Positions 16,332-24,135 of a stretch of 40,489 nucleotides of DNA are shown here, piece by piece. Origin of the DNA: Pseudomonadota bacterium (GTDB lineage Bacteria; Desulfobacterota; Desulfobulbia; Desulfobulbales; Desulfocapsaceae). Made by a program: the position numbers and the translations under genes. The first letter of the stretch is position 1. Every line of letters starts with the position of its first letter. The stretch is taken from positions 1 to 40,489 of the forward strand of contig JAHJLI010000030.1 in assembly GCA_018821785.1 (NCBI GenBank), read 5' to 3'. The notes beneath the pieces are model-generated. The model did no database searches, had not been told where the DNA came from, and saw only the letters and a program-made list of their open reading frames with translations.

Positions 16332-17454
16332 GACGCCTGGTAAAAAAGAAGGCCAGGGCAATCATCACCAGGAGTTGAAGGAGAAAAGCCTGCCAGCCGT
16401 AACGCTGAAAGACTGCGCCCGGCAGAACCGAGCCAAGGGCTCCACCGGTGTAATAAAAAGAGATATACAGACCATTGGCAATGGCTTTATTGTCCGAGGC
16501 CAGCTTATTGACAAGACCGGACAGCAGAGAATGGGCGGCAAAGAGTCCGGTGCAGAAAACAAACATACCGAAAAACAGCACCAGGTATTTTTCTACCATG
16601 AAGATGAGGGTTCCCAGGGCAAAAATCAGAATACCGACGGCGATGGCCTTGACCTCACTGCCGAAATAACGAATGATCCGCCTGGTATTGAGAGAAACCA
16701 AAAGCCCCATGCTGTAACCCAGATACAAAAGACCGACTCCGGCTTCCCGTGAGGCGGGGTTTATCCGCTTCAGCTCAAAGGGGAGGAAATTCATGAGCGC
16801 CGCAAAGACAAAAAACAGACAGAAAATCGAGGCATATATCCACACGTAGGGTTTTGAGCGGAGCAAGGCAAGAATTTCCACAAGCCTTGGCCTGGCGTAT
16901 TCCAGCTTGGCATCTCTGGCCATACCTTTCAGCAGGTAACTGTTCAGTATGAGGAGCAGGCCAAGGACATAAAAGAAAAAGCGCCAGCCAAAAAAATCGG
17001 TAAAAAGACCGGACAAAAAACGCCCGAGAAAACCACCGAAAATGGTCGCGGCAATGTAAGCGGCAATGGCATGCTGCACCTTATCTCTTGGCGAGGTGTA
17101 GCTGATATAGGTCATAAGGGCGGTCAGGATTGCCGGGATCATCAGCCCCTGAATACCGCGCAGGGTGAGGAGAGCGAGATAACTGTCAGCCGAAGCGAAG
17201 AGGAGTTCCAGAACGCCGAGGGAAAAAAGTGCCCAGCGCAGCATCACCTTGGCGGAAAAGGACTCGAGGAGATAGCCGTAGACAAGAGGAGCGACGCCGA
17301 GCGGCGCCAGCATCAGCGTGGTGAAAAGGATGGCCTGAAAATTACTGAGCTGGAATTCGCTCTTAAATACAGGCTGTATCGGCTGGGCCGCGTACAGCGA
17401 ACAAAAGGTTACAACCGTCGCGAAGTACAGATATTTGGTGGTAGAGTGAGTCAC
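16297..17454 (-). CDS. MFS transporter, YnfM-like
   Basis: A 385-aa, 12-TM major facilitator that begins MTHSTTKYLYFATVVTFCSLY followed by AAQPIQPVF, typical of the YnfM/arabinose-efflux-like branch. TM2-TM3 carry LGVAPLVYGYLLESFSAK, a version of MFS motif A. The substrate is not predictable. It is convergent with, and overlaps, the MATE gene at its 3' end. The degenerate third copy of the palindromic element lies 50 nt upstream of its start. Confidence 0.87.
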   Translation of the reverse strand: MTHSTTKYLYFATVVTFCSLYAAQPIQPVFKSEFQLSNFQAILFTTLMLAPLGVAPLVYGYLLESFSAKVMLRWALFSLGVLELLFASADSYLALLTLRGIQGLMIPAILTALMTYISYTSPRDKVQHAIAAYIAATIFGGFLGRFLSGLFTDFFGWRFFFYVLGLLLILNSYLLKGMARDAKLEYARPRLVEILALLRSKPYVWIYASIFCLFFVFAALMNFLPFELKRINPASREAGVGLLYLGYSMGLLVSLNTRRIIRYFGSEVKAIAVGILIFALGTLIFMVEKYLVLFFGMFVFCTGLFAAHSLLSGLVNKLASDNKAIANGLYISFYYTGGALGSVLPGAVFQRYGWQAFLLQLLVMIALAFFFTRRLKGFEPGSHPQ

Positions 17455-17504
17455 AAAGCCGTTGCACGGAAATACCCTGGCCGATGTAATGCCGGAACCG
17501 GCAT

Positions 17505-17557
17505 GAACAGCCGAAAGGAAATTTTAATTATAGCCAAGCTATTTCCTCATGGCTTCT
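17505..17557. repeat. Palindromic element, degenerate copy 3
   Basis: AACAGCCGAAAGGAAAT (17505-17521) and ATTTCCTCATGGCTTCT (17541-17557) keep the inner GGAAAT/ATTTCC and outer GCC/GGC pairing of the other two copies, with a 19-nt spacer ending AGCT (AGTT in the others). The arms match at about 11 of 17 positions. The assignment is tentative and depends on the shared layout. Confidence 0.35.
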
Positions 17558-17602
17558 ATGCGTTACGCGAAAACCGTTGAATTGCTGCAGAGATTGACGG
17601 GT

Positions 17603-17977
17603 TCAAAGTAACGTTTTGAGAATTTCCCGCACAGCCTCGATGTCAAAGGGCTTGGCAATAACTCCAGAAAATCCGTAATCCTGGTAATGAACCATAATCG
17701 GATCATTGGCATAGCCACTTGAAACAAACGCCTTCGACTCCGGGTCGATGGCGAGGATTGCCCCAATGGCCTCCCCGCCGCCCATCCCACCGGGAATGGT
17801 GAGATCCATAATGATTGCCGAATAGGGTTTTCCGGCGTCTTTTTGTTTGCTGTATTCTTGTATTGCTTCTGCACCGTTTGTTACCCTAAAAGCATCAAAC
17901 CCCAGAAATTCAAGCATCTGGCAGGCTATTTCTCCTACCATGTCCTCATCGTCCATGATGAGAATCTTCTTTTTCAT
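17603..17977 (-). CDS. Stand-alone CheY-like receiver
   Basis: A 124-aa single receiver domain: acidic pair DDED near the N-terminus, phospho-Asp in SAIIMDLTIPGGMGG, a Ser-Ser in place of the usual Thr/Ser switch region (FVSSGYAND) and conserved Lys in VIAKPFD. The IPGGMGG signature is typical of receivers found at the ends of hybrid kinases, here as a separate protein with no kinase beside it. ATG 17977 has a good Shine-Dalgarno (AAGGAAAAGAG); the upstream frame extension is unlikely. Partner kinase unknown. Confidence 0.88.
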   Translation of the reverse strand: MKKKILIMDDEDMVGEIACQMLEFLGFDAFRVTNGAEAIQEYSKQKDAGKPYSAIIMDLTIPGGMGGGEAIGAILAIDPESKAFVSSGYANDPIMVHYQDYGFSGVIAKPFDIEAVREILKTLL

Positions 17978-18171
17978 CTCTTTTCCTTGCACGGGGTTTT
18001 TCCTCCGATAGCCTGGATCATTGCTGCATAATACTTACACTGCTGGTAGTATGCCAAAAGAAAAGCCCAACAGTCAAGGATTTTGGAGGGCCGTCAGCAA
18101 ATAACACAGCCATTATTCCACATTCCGTTCCGACTCCTTACACCCCTCTTTTACCTGCCATGTGGCTCAGG

Positions 18172-19179
18172 CTAAAATACATTGCCGGAAGGCATTTGGG
18201 CATCGGCAATTCTCGCCTCTTGATCGATGAGATCATCGATCTCCCGCTGCCAGTAATCACGCGTACCAAAGTCGTCGATGGCTCTGGTTATCCCGTCCGC
18301 CTCCACCTGGTGGGCGCACCAGGCCATATAGTGGATAAAGCGCATTGCCCTGAGCGGCTCGATCAGGAGCAGTGTCCGGCGATCAAAAGCGCGAAAGGTT
18401 TCATAACCTTCCAAAAGAAGATCCAGTTCAACGACCGCCTCTTCGGCCGCCCCCGGCAGCAGCATCCAGATATCCTGGACCGGCGGTCCCATGGCCATAT
18501 CGTCGAAATCAATAAGATAAAAGGATTCGCCGGGTCGGTGAATAATATTGGAAAAGTGGCAATCCCCATGAATGCGGATCGACTTGGTTTGCAGAAAGAG
18601 CGGTTCGATGTCCTCAATTATCCGCATAACCGTGGTCCTGAGGAGCGGTTTCAGGTCCTCCGCGACACAGGACGAGGCGAGCAGGTAGTTGAGTTGGTCA
18701 AGAGTTGAGTGACGCGGCCCCATGGTAATTCTGTTTTTCGCCTTGGCGGACTCTCCGACCTGATGCACCCTGCCGAGCAGACGACCAATCTGTAGCCATT
18801 GATCATCGTTGAATTCATCGCTGCTCCGCCCGCCACATTTTGGGAAAACCGAGAAGAGCAGATTCTCTTTCTCAGCGAGAGTCTCACCATCCCGAAAACG
18901 CAGAGGAGCGATCACCGAAATCTCCTGTTCTGCCAGCTGGGTGAGAAAGGTGTGCTCGTCAAGGATGGCCTTTTTCGACCAGCGTCCGGGGCGATAAAAT
19001 TTCACCACCATCCGAACACCCTCTTCGGTTTCTATCTCAAAAACCCGGTTTATATAGCTGTTCAAAGGTCGGAAAAGATTTTTGCAGCGAATACCCAGCT
19101 CCTTTTCCACCAGATTCAGCACCCGGTCCGGTCCCAGGTCGTGAAAACCACCGGTTATATCTTTCTGCTGCTGGACCAT
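18172..19179 (-). CDS. srkA: Stress-response Ser/Thr kinase, YihE/SrkA type
   Basis: A 335-aa kinase-like protein of the aminoglycoside-phosphotransferase fold. Diagnostic motifs are LNSYINRVFEIETEEG (nucleotide loop), VVKFYRPGRWSK (Lys), the catalytic loop IRIHGDCHFSNII and the metal motif LIDFDDMAMGPPVQDIWMLL, which closely follow E. coli SrkA (HGDCH...DLDD...GPAVQDLWMLL). SrkA phosphorylates proteins and protects against programmed death in stress. ATG 19179 has a strong ribosome site (AGAAGGAAG); the longer frame to 19233 has none. It is monocistronic. Confidence 0.88.
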   Translation of the reverse strand: MVQQQKDITGGFHDLGPDRVLNLVEKELGIRCKNLFRPLNSYINRVFEIETEEGVRMVVKFYRPGRWSKKAILDEHTFLTQLAEQEISVIAPLRFRDGETLAEKENLLFSVFPKCGGRSSDEFNDDQWLQIGRLLGRVHQVGESAKAKNRITMGPRHSTLDQLNYLLASSCVAEDLKPLLRTTVMRIIEDIEPLFLQTKSIRIHGDCHFSNIIHRPGESFYLIDFDDMAMGPPVQDIWMLLPGAAEEAVVELDLLLEGYETFRAFDRRTLLLIEPLRAMRFIHYMAWCAHQVEADGITRAIDDFGTRDYWQREIDDLIDQEARIADAQMPSGNVF

Positions 19180-19569
19180 GTTTATCTTCCTTCTTAAAAA
19201 AGCGCTGCAACTCTGCCCGCAAATTGCCTGCAATCCGGGAAAACGTCCAGCTCTTCACTAGAATTTACCTTCATTTCACCGGGGGTTCCACCGTGCAACG
19301 CCGTCCCCGGCAACAAAGGTAATAGTAACACGGCACACTCATTTGCGAAAGCAACTGTTTTCCAGGCAACCCCAGGCCAGCGCAAGGGATGCCTCGATCA
19401 ACAAATATTTTTACCAATAAACCGGGGAGATATACCATCGAGACAAGAAATGCCCATGAACTTTTTGAAGAGTTTCGCTCGGTCGACTCTCTGAAAATAT
19501 TGGGAATTTTACCGATTGCAGTGTATCTTCCCGCTCAGGCTCGAACCTCTTTTTCCGAATTAAAAAACG
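19180..19569. other. Divergent intergenic region
   Basis: No convincing gene over about 390 nt between divergent srkA and the RluA-associated gene. An open frame 19389-19661 has no recognisable domain and overlaps the downstream gene. A CCGGGG...CCCCGG dyad around 19289-19314 is present. Promoters for both directions are presumably here, but no clear -35/-10 pair was assigned. Confidence 0.4.
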
Positions 19570-20358
19570 ATGATTTCCCTGCCACAAGCCTCAAGAGTGA
19601 TAACCGACCTGAATACTCCAGCAATCAGAAGCGGTGGTTACTGCCGGAGATGCGGACGTGAACACTGGCTGGGTCCGGGCAACACCCTGGTCCATTGCCG
19701 ACAACTCATGGAGCTTTTGACTGCGTATGGCACGATCGACCTTTTTTCCGGCGTATCACCCGGCGCACCGGAACTGACCACCCATTGGCTGTTTGGTCCG
19801 GCGCGGGGCAAGATGTTAGGTGTTTTAGAATGTGTCCGATCGGACGGGACGACGATTATCCTCCGGGCTTTCTCCGGACAATACAACGGCTCCTGGCTCG
19901 TCGGCGGCTGGGCGCCACCTCTTTTTGCCGTCAATGAATTCCTCGACCTCGGTAAAACGGTGGAACCACAGATCAAGGCACTTGGCCGGAAAATCGATGC
20001 CTGCAAAAACCACGATGAACAATGGCTGGCTCTAAGAAAAGAGCGCCGTCTCCTTTCCCAGCAGCTGATGGAGGATTTCCACGCCTTGTACAGGCTGACC
20101 AACTTCCGAGGGGAGACGGCCACTCTCTGCGAAGTCTTTCTCGGAGACACCGGCATCCCGACCGGAACCGGCGACTGCTGCGCCCCGAAATTGCTGAATT
20201 TTGCCGCCAGGCAGCAGCTCCGTCCCGTCGGCCTGACCGAGTTCTACTGGGGACAGGAAAACCATTCCGGTACGCGGCAGCATGGCTCTCTCAGTGGGTC
20301 TTGCGCCGGAAAATGCCGGCCGATTCTTGGATTCATGCTCTGCGGTCTTGAGGAATGA
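19570..20358 (+). CDS. RluA-associated N-terminal domain protein (split from its synthase)
   Basis: A 262-aa protein matching the N-terminal domain found fused in front of a RluA-type pseudouridine synthase in many proteobacterial proteins of about 550 aa. Recognisable blocks are ARGKMLGVLECV, the stretch SGQYNGSWLVGGWAPPLF, a Lys/Glu-rich helix with RKERRLLSQQLM, and the signature GTGDCCAPKLLNFA followed by EFYWG and CAGKCRPIL. A Zn-ribbon-like CRRCGREH lies near the N-terminus. Here it is its own gene whose stop overlaps the synthase start (ATGA), so the two chains are likely made together. The start is uncertain: a weak ribosome site precedes ATG 19570, with GTG 19597 as an alternative. 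It may be an RNA-binding or substrate-selecting subunit. Confidence 0.8.
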   Translation: MISLPQASRVITDLNTPAIRSGGYCRRCGREHWLGPGNTLVHCRQLMELLTAYGTIDLFSGVSPGAPELTTHWLFGPARGKMLGVLECVRSDGTTIILRAFSGQYNGSWLVGGWAPPLFAVNEFLDLGKTVEPQIKALGRKIDACKNHDEQWLALRKERRLLSQQLMEDFHALYRLTNFRGETATLCEVFLGDTGIPTGTGDCCAPKLLNFAARQQLRPVGLTEFYWGQENHSGTRQHGSLSGSCAGKCRPILGFMLCGLEE

Positions 20359-21038
20359 GAGGAACAACGGAAGACGTGACCGGCCACCTGCAGCCCAGCC
20401 ACTGGGGAGATATGGAAATCATTTTCCAGGACGAAGCGATCGTCGTCATTAATAAGCCAGGAGGTTTACTGGCCGTCCCTGGTCGCGGCCCGGACAAACA
20501 GGACTGTGCCGCCAGCAGGCTTCGCACCCTCTTTCCCACCATGATTGTCCAGCCGGCTGTCCACCGGCTGGACATGTACACCTCCGGACTGATGGTATTT
20601 GCCATGACCACCGAGGCGCATCGTTTCCTTTCCCTGTCCTTTGCCAGGCGCGAGGTGAATAAACGATACACGGCGATCGTGCAAGGAGTTCCGTTAAAGA
20701 ACGGTGGTCAGATCCGCCTCCCCTTCCGACTCGATCCGGCCAACCGACCTCTGCAGATTTATGATGCAACAAAGGGTAAGCTGGGGATCACGCTCTGGGA
20801 GAAAATCGGTATGGAAGGGACAAACACCCGCATCGCCTTCACGCCCCTTACCGGCCGCACCCATCAACTCCGGGTACACGCAGCCCATCCCCTGGGCCTT
20901 GCCGCACCCATCGTCGGCGACAGTCTCTACGGCTCAGGCCGGGAGGGCGACCGGATGTTCCTGCACGCTACTTTTTTACGCTTGCACCATCCGAACACCA
21001 GGAAGCCGATTGAATTTTATTGCCAACCGCCCTTCTAA
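20355..21038 (+). CDS. RluA-family pseudouridine synthase
   Basis: A 227-aa catalytic domain that isomerises uridine to pseudouridine in rRNA or tRNA. Key motifs are IVVINKPGGLLAVPG, the catalytic-Asp motif HRLDMYTSGLM, RREVNKRYTAIV, GRTHQLRVHA and GDSLYG. Length fits a minimal RluA/RluE-type enzyme without an S4 domain. It overlaps the preceding gene by 4 nt; in relatives the two are one polypeptide. The target nucleotide is not predictable, though fused homologues are usually annotated as 23S rRNA/tRNA (position 746/32 type) enzymes. It converges on the TPR-methyltransferase gene, 26 nt away. Confidence 0.92.
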   Translation: MRGTTEDVTGHLQPSHWGDMEIIFQDEAIVVINKPGGLLAVPGRGPDKQDCAASRLRTLFPTMIVQPAVHRLDMYTSGLMVFAMTTEAHRFLSLSFARREVNKRYTAIVQGVPLKNGGQIRLPFRLDPANRPLQIYDATKGKLGITLWEKIGMEGTNTRIAFTPLTGRTHQLRVHAAHPLGLAAPIVGDSLYGSGREGDRMFLHATFLRLHHPNTRKPIEFYCQPPF

Positions 21039-21064
21039 CCGCAACAAACGGGATGAGCAGGGTA

Positions 21065-22276
21065 TCAGGCAAGCTGCAGCAACCAGAGATCTCCCTTCAC
21101 CCAGACGCCCTTCTCTTTTCTCAGTCCGGTTTCCTGACTGGCTATCACCTGCCAGCCGGTGGCCTGAGCCAACTCTTTAATATACTGAGGTGAGTGTGCA
21201 AACCGACCGGTTTTCTTCAGGGTGTATGCATTGCCTGCGTCAGACTCCGTAGAAAAACAAAAAAGCACGTCATGGCGAGCTCTCTGTCTGAGGAGACAGA
21301 AGGTCTCTCTCAGGTCGCCTACATAGGCGAAGACATCGGCGGCAAGATAAAAATCAAAGGAATCATCCAGCTCTTTCGGAAAGCTGACTATACTACCTGG
21401 GTGGAGCTTACGGTAAATTCCCTTTTTTGCCGCAACGGCAAGCATCTTCGCCGAGAGATCCAGGCCGTCGAACACCTCGATTATATCGGTAAAAGCCTGG
21501 CCGCCAAGCCCGGTTCCGCATCCGAGATCGAGGCCGTGAACGAATTTCCGTCGTCCCGCAAAGGTAGTGTCGAGAAGGTCTCTGATGGCGCTCGGTACAC
21601 TGTACTCCAGTTCTGTGACAAGACTGCGATCAAAGTAGTCGGCATAGTTGTCGAAGACCGCCTTGACATAGAGTTCGGGCGAATTGGTGACGGGAGCCCC
21701 GGTCAGGGCGGCGACCATATGTTGCGCCCCCTGATGGTCCGGGTTAATTTCCAGAACCCTCCGATAATACCGCACTGCCGCCTCACTGTCGCCGGTAAGA
21801 TGATAGAGAAAAGCCAGATTGTTGTTTGCCGACTGGTGCTGAGGAGCCTGCCGCAACACCTCGCGGTACGTGTCCATGGCCAGGGCGTACTGCAAACTGT
21901 CCTTGTAACAGCCGGCCAGATTGTAAAGAGTGTCAACACTTGCCGGATCAATCGCCAGCACCTTTTTATAGGTGTCGATGGCCCCAATCAGGTCCCCCGT
22001 TCTTTTTTTGCTGAGAGCAAGGTTAAATAGAATGTCGGTATCGCCGGGGTGCAATTCGACCGCCATGGCAAACGAGTCCCGGGCCAATTGGTACTCGCCC
22101 TGGCCATAGTAAACAAGGCCAAGATTATAATGGAGAATCGGGGCTTCGGCAAAATAGTCGAGCAGCTCAAGATAGGACTGTCTGGCTGCATCAAGCAGAC
22201 CGTTTTGGTGCTCCTCGCAAGCTTTAGCAAAGAGCTGATTCAACTCGTCATGAAAGTGTTCTAATGGTTTATGCAT
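21065..22276 (-). CDS. TPR repeat protein with C-terminal SAM-dependent methyltransferase
   Basis: A 403-aa soluble protein. About five tetratricopeptide repeats occupy residues 10-200 (ILHYNLGLVYYGQGEYQLA, then DILFNLALSKKRTGDL, DTLYNLAGCYKDSLQYALA, NNNLAFLYHLTGDSEAA). A class I methyltransferase domain follows (about 215-400) with motif I HGLDLGCGTGLGG, motif II FDGLDLSAKML and the post-I acidic block DFYLAADVFAYVGDL. Known relatives are annotated as TPR-methyltransferases with unknown substrate; the TPR half probably docks a protein partner. It is monocistronic or cotranscribed after the DedA gene (86 nt apart). Confidence 0.88.
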   Translation of the reverse strand: MHKPLEHFHDELNQLFAKACEEHQNGLLDAARQSYLELLDYFAEAPILHYNLGLVYYGQGEYQLARDSFAMAVELHPGDTDILFNLALSKKRTGDLIGAIDTYKKVLAIDPASVDTLYNLAGCYKDSLQYALAMDTYREVLRQAPQHQSANNNLAFLYHLTGDSEAAVRYYRRVLEINPDHQGAQHMVAALTGAPVTNSPELYVKAVFDNYADYFDRSLVTELEYSVPSAIRDLLDTTFAGRRKFVHGLDLGCGTGLGGQAFTDIIEVFDGLDLSAKMLAVAAKKGIYRKLHPGSIVSFPKELDDSFDFYLAADVFAYVGDLRETFCLLRQRARHDVLFCFSTESDAGNAYTLKKTGRFAHSPQYIKELAQATGWQVIASQETGLRKEKGVWVKGDLWLLQLA

Positions 22277-22362
22277 GATGATACTGACAACCGGCAGAAA
22301 CTTTGAATAGGTTGTTCAATGGTTAAAAACTGTTTATTGTCGTTCATATCGCGCTGGAACGG

Positions 22363-23019
22363 TTATTTTCCTCCAGGAACTTTTGCTATTCGTCGCGCAC
22401 GAAAATATTCAAGAACAATTGGTGTAATGGACACGGTAATGATGGTCAGAATGACAAGTTCGAAATGATCTTTGACGAACGGGATGTTGCCGAAAAAATA
22501 CCCGGCAAAGGAACAGACAAAAACCCAACCGATTCCTCCCATCACACTATACGGAAAAAAAACGCGCCAGGGCATTTCCGCCATACCGGCGACGAAGGGA
22601 ACAAATGTTCGCAGAAAAGGCATGAATCGACACAGTGTAACGGCTTTAGGCCCGTACTTTTCATAAAAACCACGCGCTTTATCGAGGTTCTTCTTGTTGA
22701 AAAATCGGCCATCCTTACCGGAGAAGGCCTTATGCCCAAACCAGACACCCATAAGACGATTAAAATTATCACCAAGAATTGCGGCAACCGGAAAAAGCGT
22801 CAACACAATACTTAAATCCATAGCCCCGGTCGCACAGAGTGCACCAATGGCGAACAGCATCGAATCTCCAGGGAGAAATGGGGCCACCACCAATCCAACT
22901 TCACAGAAAATAATCAGGGCTATTATTCCATAAACCAGCATGCCGTAATTTTCCACAAGAGTGGTTAAATGCTGGTTTATGTGAATTGTAAAATCAAATA
23001 TTTGGGCAATAAATTCCAT
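22363..23019 (-). CDS. DedA family membrane protein (VTT domain)
   Basis: A 218-aa inner-membrane protein of the DedA/SNARE-associated (VTT) family: an early EVGLVVAPFLPGDSMLFAIG block with the conserved acidic residue, then LCRFMPFLRTFVPFVAGMAEM containing the essential Arg residues and re-entrant loop, then C-terminal TMs. DedA proteins support envelope homeostasis, and several are flippases for undecaprenyl phosphate or phosphatidylethanolamine. The start is the first Met of the domain. Upstream on its strand lie the palindromic element copy 2 and the end of the hydrogenase-signalling operon. Confidence 0.92.
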   Translation of the reverse strand: MEFIAQIFDFTIHINQHLTTLVENYGMLVYGIIALIIFCEVGLVVAPFLPGDSMLFAIGALCATGAMDLSIVLTLFPVAAILGDNFNRLMGVWFGHKAFSGKDGRFFNKKNLDKARGFYEKYGPKAVTLCRFMPFLRTFVPFVAGMAEMPWRVFFPYSVMGGIGWVFVCSFAGYFFGNIPFVKDHFELVILTIITVSITPIVLEYFRARRIAKVPGGK

Positions 23020-23164
23020 GATTGTCGCAAGAAGGGTAATGGGAAGATTTTTGTAAAACCGTTGTCAAAAGCCCTCTTTAATACCCCATCGTGGCCGATT
23101 CTGCAATTTTTTTGTGCCGGTCCAATCTTACGTGTAACGACTCCTAATCCCGGTAGTTGGGATA

Positions 23165-23216
23165 AGGAGCCGTCAGGAAATGGTATACATGGCCTAGTTA
23201 TTTCCTAACGGCTCCT
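23165..23216. repeat. Palindromic element, copy 2, with nested inverted repeat
   Basis: Arms AGGAGCCGTCAGGAAAT (23165-23181) and ATTTCCTAACGGCTCCT (23200-23216) pair with one mismatch around an 18-nt spacer, the same geometry as copy 1. The right arm overlaps the TAG stop of the GGDEF gene. The left arm can also pair with an upstream segment: 23137-23151 against 23159-23173, 13 of 15 matching. Two alternative hairpins are therefore possible. It may cap the 3' end of the operon mRNA, but no T-run is present. Confidence 0.7.
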
Positions 23217-24135
23217 AAAAACCGATGACACCGGCAACGAGACGATTCCGACCGCTTTCCTTGGCTAAATAGAGGTTTTTATCGGCGGCCGCCACGAAAT
23301 TCTGTGGCGTCAGGCTGTCATTTATCTTCGTGGTCACAAGCCCTATGCTCACCGTGACATGATCTGCTATCTGTGAATATTGGTGGGGGATGTTCAGTTC
23401 GACAATTTTCTCCAAAGCCCGCTCCGCAACGCCTTTTGCCGCAAAAGCATCGGTTTCCGGCAGCAGCATGACAAATTCTTCGCCACCGTATCGGGCAATA
23501 AGATCGGCGGGTCGCATAAGTGCGTTGTCCAGGGCCTTGGCAATTCTCTGCAGAGTGCGGTCTCCCATGGCGTGGCCATAGTGGTCGTTATAGGGTTTAA
23601 AAAAATCGACATCGACCATGGCCAGGGAGCAAGGCGATGCACTTCGGGCTGATCGCGCCCATTCCCGTTGAAAATATTCGTCGAAGCGGCGGCGGTTGGA
23701 GATTTCCGTAAGGCCGTCAAGATAGGCCAATTGATCGAGCAGCTTGTACTGATGGACTATGCGCAGGTGGTTGTGAACACGAATTTTGACTATAGGCGGG
23801 GAAAATGGTTTGGTGATATAATCCACCGCCCCGAGTTTCAACCCATGCTCTTCATCAAGGACGGAATCCAGGGAAGTGACAAAGATAACCGGTATGTTTT
23901 TGGTCTTGTCGTTATTTTTCAGGTGCTTGATAACCTCGTATCCGCCCATTTGCGGCATGACAACATCGAGAAGGATAAGATCCGGCGGTGAATCGCTGAA
24001 AGCGTGCTGCAGAGCCTGGTCGCCGTCTCGAGCCAGTACCGGCGAATACTCTTCCTTCAAGAGATCCGCCAGGACCTTCAGATTCATCTTTTCATCATCA
24101 ACAATAAGGATACGCGGCTTATCATTTTGTTCCAT
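23215..24135 (-). CDS. Receiver-GGDEF diguanylate cyclase (last gene of the hydrogenase operon)
   Basis: A 306-aa response regulator: receiver (about 8-122; DDEK, phospho-Asp in LILLDVVMPQMGG, Lys in YITKPFSP) and a GGDEF domain (about 140-303). The active-site motif is GGEEF at 217-221 and the product-inhibition I-site RPAD lies at 208-211, five residues upstream. It should make c-di-GMP from GTP when phosphorylated and be feedback-limited. It overlaps the upstream hybrid kinase by 14 nt with a ribosome site (GGGAGCTGAAG) inside that gene, so kinase and cyclase are coupled. It is the likely output of the H2-sensing operon. Confidence 0.92.
   Translation of the reverse strand: MEQNDKPRILIVDDEKMNLKVLADLLKEEYSPVLARDGDQALQHAFSDSPPDLILLDVVMPQMGGYEVIKHLKNNDKTKNIPVIFVTSLDSVLDEEHGLKLGAVDYITKPFSPPIVKIRVHNHLRIVHQYKLLDQLAYLDGLTEISNRRRFDEYFQREWARSARSASPCSLAMVDVDFFKPYNDHYGHAMGDRTLQRIAKALDNALMRPADLIARYGGEEFVMLLPETDAFAAKGVAERALEKIVELNIPHQYSQIADHVTVSIGLVTTKINDSLTPQNFVAAADKNLYLAKESGRNRLVAGVIGF

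Noticed and set aside
19389..19661. 90-codon plus-strand frame before the RluA-associated gene
   Set aside because: No domain, no ribosome site, and it runs into the start of a well-supported gene in another frame.
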